This document shows positions 59,555-64,000 of a stretch of 64,000 bases of DNA, piece by piece (within the stretch, counting starts at the first letter, position 1; each line of letters begins with the position of its first letter). The notes beneath the pieces are model-generated. The model saw only the letters and a list, made by a program, of their open reading frames with translations. It was not told the DNA's origin and ran no database searches. Position numbers and translations under genes: made by a program. Source of the DNA: Frankiales bacterium (GTDB lineage Bacteria > Actinomycetota > Actinomycetes > S36-B12 > CAIYMF01). Where the stretch lies: NCBI GenBank assembly GCA_016125335.1, contig WGLY01000003.1:62001-126000 (forward strand). The letters run 5' to 3'.

Positions 59555-60969
59555 GACGCGTCCTCGCCGGGGCCGCCGACCGAGGCGTCGTCGACCAGCT
59601 CGGAGGCGTCGTCGGGGGCCGCGGAGGGCAGCCCGAGCTGGCCGGCCGCGGTCGGGTCGTCGTCGTCGCTGGCGAAGGAGGGCAGGGCGTCGATGGGCAC
59701 CGGCGGCACCGCGGGCAGCGTGTCGGCGACGTCCCAGCCCTCGGCGTCGACGGCCTCGACGAGCGCCTCGACCATCACCGGGTCGAACTGCGAGCCCTTG
59801 CAGTTCCGAAGCTCGACGACGGCGTCCTCGATGCTGCGCGCGCCGCGGTAGGAGCGCGTGGTGGTCATCGAGTCGAAGGCGTCGGCCACCGCGATGATCC
59901 GGGCGAACTCGGGGATCTCGGCGCCCTTGAGGCCCAGCGGGTAGCCGCGGCCGTCGATGCGCTCGTGGTGCAGGTGGATGCCCTCGATGGCCTCGCCGAG
60001 GAACTCGAGGTCCTTGGTGATCTCGCGGCCGCGCACGGTGTGCTGCTGGATCGCCTCGTACTCCTCCTCGGTGAGGCGCCCGGCCTTCTGCAGCACGGTG
60101 GTGGGCACGCCGAGCTTGCCGACGTCGTGCAGCATCCCGGCGTAGCGCAGGCTCGCCACCCGGTCCTCGCGCATCCCGGCGCGGCGGCCGATGAGCACCG
60201 ACGCGCGCGACACCCGCTCGGAGTGGCCGCGGGTGTACAGGTCCTTGGTCTCGACGGACTTGATGAGCGAGCGCATCGTGGCCTCGTAGGCCTCCTGGCG
60301 CGCGGCGAACTCCGCGAACACCCAGCGCGCCACCATGAGGGGCGCGAGCACCAGCAGCGCCGAGATGGGGCCGGCGTAGCTCCACACCACGGCGAGCATG
60401 AGGCCGAAGATCGAGTAGATGAACATCGGCAGGGCCGACTCGGCCAACGTGCCGTACCAGACCCGCAGCGGCGAGACGTGCTCGGAGAGGGCGATCATCG
60501 CGACCAGCAGCAGGCCGTTGGTCACCTCGAGGACGGCGGCGGCCACCAGGCTGGGGACGACCACCTGCCACACGGTGAGGCTCGCGGGCGGTCCGAGCAG
60601 CGTCGTGCCCAGGTGCTCGTAGACGAGGCCGGACACCGTGGCGGTGATGGCGAACATGGCGGCGTTGAACAGCCGGGTGGAGAAGCGCGCGGCCGCCGGC
60701 GCGAACACCACGGCGGCCATGACGAGGGTGGCGCCCTCGGCGCCGAGGAGGATCACCGACGCGATGGCGATCGGCATGCCCACGCTGATGTTGACGTGGG
60801 CCCTCAGGTCGCTGGCGAACCACTTGGCCAGGATCACCAGTGCGGCCAGCGGCAGCACGGCCAGCCACTCCTCGCGCGAGAGCCGCAGCGAGCTGAAGAC
60901 GACGAGGCCGGCGCCGACGGCGACCACCAGGATCAGGTAGAGCCGTGCGGGCACGGGAAGATCACGCAC
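59551..60969 (-). CDS. HD-GYP domain membrane protein (candidate c-di-GMP phosphodiesterase)
   Basis: A 472-residue protein. About eight hydrophobic helices (residues 10-240, for example LYLILVVAVGAGLVVFSSL and LLLVAMIAL) precede an intact HD-GYP domain: GHSERVSRASVLIG, MLHDVGKLGVPTTVLQ, HHERIDGRGYPLGL and VADAFDSMTTTRSYR. It should cleave cyclic-di-GMP at the inner membrane. The acidic C-terminal 60 residues look disordered. The GTG at 60969 follows GAGGGGA at good spacing. Its stop overlaps the degenerate paralogue, and pilT is 2 kb downstream, so a link between c-di-GMP and pili is conceivable. Confidence 0.88.
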   Translation of the reverse strand: MRDLPVPARLYLILVVAVGAGLVVFSSLRLSREEWLAVLPLAALVILAKWFASDLRAHVNISVGMPIAIASVILLGAEGATLVMAAVVFAPAAARFSTRLFNAAMFAITATVSGLVYEHLGTTLLGPPASLTVWQVVVPSLVAAAVLEVTNGLLLVAMIALSEHVSPLRVWYGTLAESALPMFIYSIFGLMLAVVWSYAGPISALLVLAPLMVARWVFAEFAARQEAYEATMRSLIKSVETKDLYTRGHSERVSRASVLIGRRAGMREDRVASLRYAGMLHDVGKLGVPTTVLQKAGRLTEEEYEAIQQHTVRGREITKDLEFLGEAIEGIHLHHERIDGRGYPLGLKGAEIPEFARIIAVADAFDSMTTTRSYRGARSIEDAVVELRNCKGSQFDPVMVEALVEAVDAEGWDVADTLPAVPPVPIDALPSFASDDDDPTAAGQLGLPSAAPDDASELVDDASVGGPGEDAS

Positions 60970-61077
60970 GATCGTCCCCTCCCCACTCACGCGCCTGGTG
61001 CGCCGATAGATGTCGGCAGGATCGGGATCGGCAGCAGAGGCCCAAACTTGAACTCCCAGGGGCCTGTCAACCACCGG

Positions 61078-61149
61078 CTAGCGGCGGTTCCAGTCCCACA
61101 TGGGCTCGGTCGAGAGCAGACGCTCCACGACCTTGACGATCTTGCTCAT
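61078..61149 (-). CDS. Putative 23-residue micro-protein
   Basis: A complete short frame, MSKIVKVVERLLSTEPMWDW plus Asn-Arg-Arg, read from ATG 61149 and ending with TAG at 61078-61080. GAGGAG lies 12 bases before the ATG, a little far. The first half is an amphipathic helix and the second is aromatic and basic. It is 108 bp upstream of the HD-GYP gene on the same strand, so it may be a leader peptide or an independent small protein. Coding is not proven. Confidence 0.4.
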   Translation of the reverse strand: MSKIVKVVERLLSTEPMWDWNRR

Positions 61150-61459
61150 TGTTGGGATCAACTCCTCGCGATGCATGTCACAGGCACCGCTGGTCGCCTG
61201 CGCGCTCTCCGCTCCGCTCGCGAAGGACACCGCAGGCCGGATCTCGCCGGACCTGCGGGGTGGGAAGATCGAGTTTCACCGCGTCACCGAGCACGCCGAG
61301 GTGCACCCGGAGGCCGCGGCAGTCCCTCTCCTCGGCTGCCGATCCCGTTCCTGCCGCTGTTGAGTTGTGCCGCCGGCTCGCGCCGACCGTGCCGCGGGCC
61401 CGCCCCCGGGCCCGACCGGGACGTGCGCCCACGCCCAGTGTGGACCCTCCCGACGGGTC

Positions 61460-61652
61460 GGTGACGCACCGTCACCCGAACGTCACCGTCAGGACCAGCC
61501 CGTGCGGACTCACTGTGGCAGGCGTGAACGGTGTTCCGTCAAGTCCCTCGTGTCCGTTTCCTCCCCCGGCTGCCCGCCGGTCACCGGTGCGTCGAGCGCC
61601 GGTCACCGCGGGCGGCGTCCGTGGACCGGACGAGTGATCACCTGTCGTCACC
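61460..61652. repeat. Cluster of GTCACC repeats
   Basis: GTCACC occurs at 61471, 61482, 61580, 61602 and 61647, and its complement GGTGAC at 61460. The first pair forms a perfect palindrome, GGTGACG-CAC-CGTCACC (61460-61476). Steps of 11 and 22 bp are close to whole helix turns. They lie in the gene-free stretch 61150-61777 upstream of the plus-strand gene at 61778. A regulator binding region is possible. Confidence 0.4.
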
Positions 61653-61687
61653 GTGTCCCCCGTTCGGAGCAGCGCCGGGTGCCGCTG

Positions 61688-61716
61688 CTGACGCCGTGTG
61701 ACCTCTTCCCTAGTCT
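61688..61716 (+). promoter_or_regulatory. Candidate promoter for the gene at 61778
   Basis: CTGACG (61688-61693) and TAGTCT (61711-61716) with a 17-bp spacer fit a housekeeping-type promoter, giving a start near 61723 and a leader of about 55 bases. Confidence 0.45.
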
Positions 61717-61777
61717 TCACCCACACCGGGCCGCCACGCCCGGCCGGCATCGGCGCGCCGCGAGGGGGTGCGGGACA

Positions 61778-62728
61778 GTGGACGGCTCTGCGCGGGCGTC
61801 GGCGTACGCCGACCTGCTCTCTGCGCTGCTCGCGCTGCGCACCGACCCCGCCACGGCCCGGTTCGACGCCGAGCTGGCGGCGGCCGAGGCCGCCGGCCTG
61901 GTCGACGGGCAGGTGGCCCGCACGCTGCGCTGGTGGCAGCGCGAGTCGATGCGCGGGCTGGCCGACCACCTCGCGGCCGTGCTCCCCGACCTGCTCACCG
62001 AGCTGCGCGACGCCGACCGCGCCGCCGTCGACACCGTCGAGGCCGCGCGGGCCTCCTGGGCGGAGGCGACCGCCCCCGTCACCGGGCACCTGCCGCCGTC
62101 CCCCGGCACGGAGCCCGGCCCGGGGCCGACGACGCCGCCCTCGGCACCGGCTCCCGGCGGCTCGCCGTTCACGCCCGGTCCGCACCTGCGCCCGGTCGAC
62201 GACCTCGGCACCGCCCGCCCCGCCGACGACCCCCGCGACACCCGGCCCTCCCTGCGCAAGGCAGGGCCGGACCTCGGGCCGCCCCCGGTCGACCGCCCGA
62301 TCGTGCCCGGACCCGGCACCGGGAGCGCCGGCGACGACCGCCCCGGCCCGGCCGCACCGGTCCTGCGCGCCGGCTTCGCCCCCGGCCCGGACTCCCCCGG
62401 CCCGGAATCCCCCGCCGGGGGGACGCCGGTCGTGCCCGTGCGTCCCGGGCAGCCGGGCAGCTGGGCGCCCCCGCCCCGCCCGCGCACCGGGATGTACGGC
62501 CCCGACCCCGTACCGGCCGGTGGGGACGACGCCCCGGCCGACCCGGCCGCGAGCGAGCCCTCCCGGTCCGGCGCGCCCCGGCGCCGATTGCTCGTCGCGG
62601 GGCTTACCGTCCTGACCGGAGGCGTCGAGGACCCTCCGCCGCCGGCCGGCCCGGGCGCCACCGGGGCCGACGGCGGCGAGCACGACGCCCGCCCGGGCGA
62701 TCCCGACCCGGACGAGCACGACCGATGA
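61778..62728 (+). CDS. Hypothetical protein with long proline-rich disordered region
   Basis: A 316-residue protein. Residues 1-105 are helical (YADLLSALLALRTDP, LRWWQRESMRGLADHLAAVL, LLTELRDADRAAVDTVEAARASW). From about 110 to the end it is Pro/Gly/Asp-rich and certainly disordered, with a short possible helix near 270 (RRRLLVAGLTVLTGG). The GTG at 61778 has a GGGGG-type site. Its stop overlaps a 25-codon frame that in turn overlaps the next gene. I recognise no family. Confidence 0.7.
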   Translation: MDGSARASAYADLLSALLALRTDPATARFDAELAAAEAAGLVDGQVARTLRWWQRESMRGLADHLAAVLPDLLTELRDADRAAVDTVEAARASWAEATAPVTGHLPPSPGTEPGPGPTTPPSAPAPGGSPFTPGPHLRPVDDLGTARPADDPRDTRPSLRKAGPDLGPPPVDRPIVPGPGTGSAGDDRPGPAAPVLRAGFAPGPDSPGPESPAGGTPVVPVRPGQPGSWAPPPRPRTGMYGPDPVPAGGDDAPADPAASEPSRSGAPRRRLLVAGLTVLTGGVEDPPPPAGPGATGADGGEHDARPGDPDPDEHDR

Positions 62729-62802
62729 CCCGAGCAGCGACGACTCGCAGCGAGCGGCGGGGGGACGGCGTCCGCCCCGCCCTGGACCCGGAGGACACAT
62801 GA
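62725..62802 (+). CDS. Possible 25-residue coupling peptide
   Basis: A small frame, MTRAATTRSERRGDGVRPAL plus five residues, that starts in the stop of the upstream gene (ATGA) and ends in the start of the next gene (ATGA). It contains the GGAGG site of that gene. Ribosomes finishing the first gene could restart here and be carried to the next start. Coding as such is uncertain. Confidence 0.3.
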   Translation: MTRAATTRSERRGDGVRPALDPEDT

Positions 62803-63479
62803 CCGCCCTGCGCCTGCTCCCCGAGTTCGAGGCCGCGCTGCGCGCGGTGCCGGGGATCCGCGAGGCGAGCGTGCGCACCAGCCCGGACGCCCTGCCGATC
62901 GAGGTGCACGTCGTCTCGCGCGGCACCAAGCCGGCCAAGCAGGTGGTGCGCGACGTCCAGTCGGTCGCGATGGCTCAGTTCGACCTCGACATCGACCACC
63001 GCATCGTCAGCGTCGTCCAGATCCCCGACGAGCCCGCCGCCGCGGGGTCCGCGGAGGGCGAGGAGCAGGCGCAGCAGGAGGCCGCGGCCGAGGCCGACGA
63101 CCAGCAGCCCCGCCCTGCGCTCACCAGCATCACCGTGCGCAACTCCGACGGCGAGAGCCAGGTCGACGTCACGCTCGCCATCGCCGGCTCGGTGTTCTCC
63201 GGCCAGGCCGGCGGCCCGGCGTCGCCGCTGCACCGTCCGCGCATCGTCGCCACCGCCACCCTCGCCGCGCTGGGCGAGCTGCTCGGGATCCAGGCCCAGG
63301 TGGAGAGCTCGCAGGTGCTCGAGGTGGGCAACCGCGAGGTCGCGCTCACCACGCTCAGCCTGGTCATCCCGCGCCTCGGCGAGCAGACCCTGTGCGGGAG
63401 CGCCCTCGTGCGCGGCGACGAGGAGGACGCGGTCGCGCGCTCCGTGCTCGCCGCGGTGAACCGCCGCCTCGCAGGCTGA
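62799..63479 (+). CDS. Conserved hypothetical protein
   Basis: A 226-residue protein with two alpha/beta parts. Residues 1-80 contain LRLLPEFEAALRAVPGIREA and VVRDVQSVAMAQFDLDIDHRIVSVVQI, a ferredoxin-like pattern. After a Glu/Ala/Gln linker (about 88-108), residues 108-226 read LTSITVRNSDGESQVDVTLA and IVATATLAALGELLGIQAQV. It begins at an ATG with a GGAGG site. No enzyme motif is seen. It is probably co-transcribed with the upstream gene. Confidence 0.78.
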   Translation: MTALRLLPEFEAALRAVPGIREASVRTSPDALPIEVHVVSRGTKPAKQVVRDVQSVAMAQFDLDIDHRIVSVVQIPDEPAAAGSAEGEEQAQQEAAAEADDQQPRPALTSITVRNSDGESQVDVTLAIAGSVFSGQAGGPASPLHRPRIVATATLAALGELLGIQAQVESSQVLEVGNREVALTTLSLVIPRLGEQTLCGSALVRGDEEDAVARSVLAAVNRRLAG

Positions 63480-63597
63480 CCCCGGCGAGGGGCCGGCGGC
63501 GATTCGGCCCGCCCGGCCGCGTGTGGGAGACTGCTCGGCGGACGCGACCGTGCCGGCGGCCCGGTCCGCAGCACCCGTCAGCACCCGAGGAGTCCCC

Positions 63598-63672
63598 ATG
63601 AGCAAGCGCGCCCGCAAGCGCCGCAGCCGCAAGAAGAGCAACGCGAACGGCGGCAACCGTCCGAACGCCTGA
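63598..63672 (+). CDS. Small basic ribosomal protein bL37 (AURKAIP1/COX24-type)
   Basis: A 24-residue peptide, MSKRARKRRSRKKSNANGGN plus four residues, nearly all basic, after a GAGGAG site. This matches the actinobacterial protein seen in mycobacterial 70S ribosome structures as bL37 and known by its AURKAIP1/COX24 C-terminal motif. It is normally encoded close to rsrA, as here. A perfect terminator follows. Confidence 0.9.
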   Translation: MSKRARKRRSRKKSNANGGNRPNA

Positions 63673-63685
63673 GACGCAGCACGCA

Positions 63686-63717
63686 CGAAGGCCCGCCCCC
63701 TCGGGGGCGGGCCTTCG
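63686..63717. terminator. Terminator between bL37 and rsrA
   Basis: CGAAGGCCCGCCCCC at 63686-63700 pairs perfectly over 15 bp with GGGGGCGGGCCTTCG at 63703-63717; the loop is only two bases if fully paired, four in practice. It lies between convergent genes and can serve both. Confidence 0.85.
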
Positions 63718-63738
63718 GTGTGTCCGGGGGGCGGCGCG

Positions 63739-64000
63739 TCAGGCGTCCGGGGTCTCCGCCCGCAGCGACACGGTGACCGACCGGATCCGTGTCACCACAC
63801 GCTCGCGCACGGCGTCGGGCATCCGCTCGTCGCCGCAGCAGCGGTGCACCAGGAGCTTGACCTCCTGGTAGATGCCGAACTCCTGGAGGCACGGAGCGCA
63901 CTCGTCGAAGTGCTGGGCGATGTGCAGCGCGTCGTCGGCCGGGACCTCGCCGTCGAGGTAGGCCGACACCGCGTCGAGGACCTCGCTGCACGGCGTGTCG
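63739..64000 (-). CDS. rsrA: Mycothiol-system anti-sigma-R factor RsrA (5' end beyond the window)
   Basis: A zinc-binding anti-sigma factor that holds the thiol-stress sigma factor SigR until oxidised. The visible part has 87 codons. The ZAS motif is HFDECAPC (His-x3-Cys-x2-Cys), preceded by TPCSEVLDAVSAYLDGEVP with the N-terminal conserved Cys, and followed by the extra HRCCGDER cysteines. The true start lies past position 64000, only a few codons away judging by relatives. The sigR gene would be expected further upstream on the minus strand, outside the window. Confidence 0.9.
   Translation of the reverse strand, partial: DTPCSEVLDAVSAYLDGEVPADDALHIAQHFDECAPCLQEFGIYQEVKLLVHRCCGDERMPDAVRERVVTRIRSVTVSLRAETPDA

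Noticed and set aside
61178-61432. Minus-strand 84-residue frame in the gene-free stretch
   Set aside because: Arginine-rich start, no ribosome site and no recognisable motif; treated as non-coding.

Overview
The window is very GC-rich, densely coded bacterial DNA and looks like an actinobacterium. The marker genes that say so are kgd (fused 2-oxoglutarate dehydrogenase/decarboxylase), whiB1, an RsrA-type zinc anti-sigma factor, the 24-residue basic protein bL37, a SigB/SigF-type sigma factor with an RsbW-like partner, nickel superoxide dismutase with its SodX protease, and a PdtaS-type histidine kinase. GTG starts and ATGA/GTGA overlaps are frequent. I cannot name the genus.

Layout. 0.2-4.2 kb: minus-strand phenylalanine hydroxylase, a TPR-like protein and an S9 oligopeptidase. 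4.4-21.7 kb: a metabolic region. It has a five-gene peptide-type ABC importer, an FAD desaturase-like enzyme, a Rieske oxygenase, a sarcosine-oxidase-like flavoenzyme, a TetR regulator, a second Rieske oxygenase, an MFS carrier, and then three amide/ester hydrolases (CocE/NonD, P1 peptidase, deacetylase). Three promoters here share an 18-bp element, ACTGAC-N6-GTCAG, so the importer and oxidative genes look like one TetR regulon, probably for an imported N-methylated or amide compound (inference). 21.8-30.7 kb: acetyltransferase, ABC-2 exporter, kgd, a DUF6104 protein, a family-A polymerase homologue. 30.8-34.0 kb: a two-component system followed by a GerMN lipoprotein, a reduced version of the MtrA-MtrB-LpqB order. 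34.1-44.2 kb: oxidoreductase, malic enzyme, Ni-SOD, an epimerase/TetR pair, amidase, a frameshifted DUF2510 protein, and the anti-sigma/sigma pair. 44.3-50.4 kb: lipid kinase homologue, whiB1, PdtaS-like kinase, acetyltransferase, TPP enzyme.

50.4-55.0 kb is a decayed patch of mobile origin. A truncated methyltransferase is followed by small hypothetical genes, a divergent uracil-DNA glycosylase homologue, a broken serine recombinase, another broken gene, and CxxC micro-proteins. An M23 peptidase gene with an in-frame amber codon lies on the far side. 55.2-61.1 kb holds acetyltransferases, a thioesterase, a lone PilT ATPase, a biotin carrier, and two adjacent HD-domain membrane proteins, one with a degenerate GYP motif. 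61.7-64.0 kb ends with two hypothetical genes, bL37 and a partial rsrA running off the window.

No rRNA, tRNA, CRISPR array or intact insertion sequence was seen. Stretches without genes include 1-199 (nothing recognised), 45703-45986 (whiB1 leader) and 61150-61777 (repeats and a candidate promoter only).
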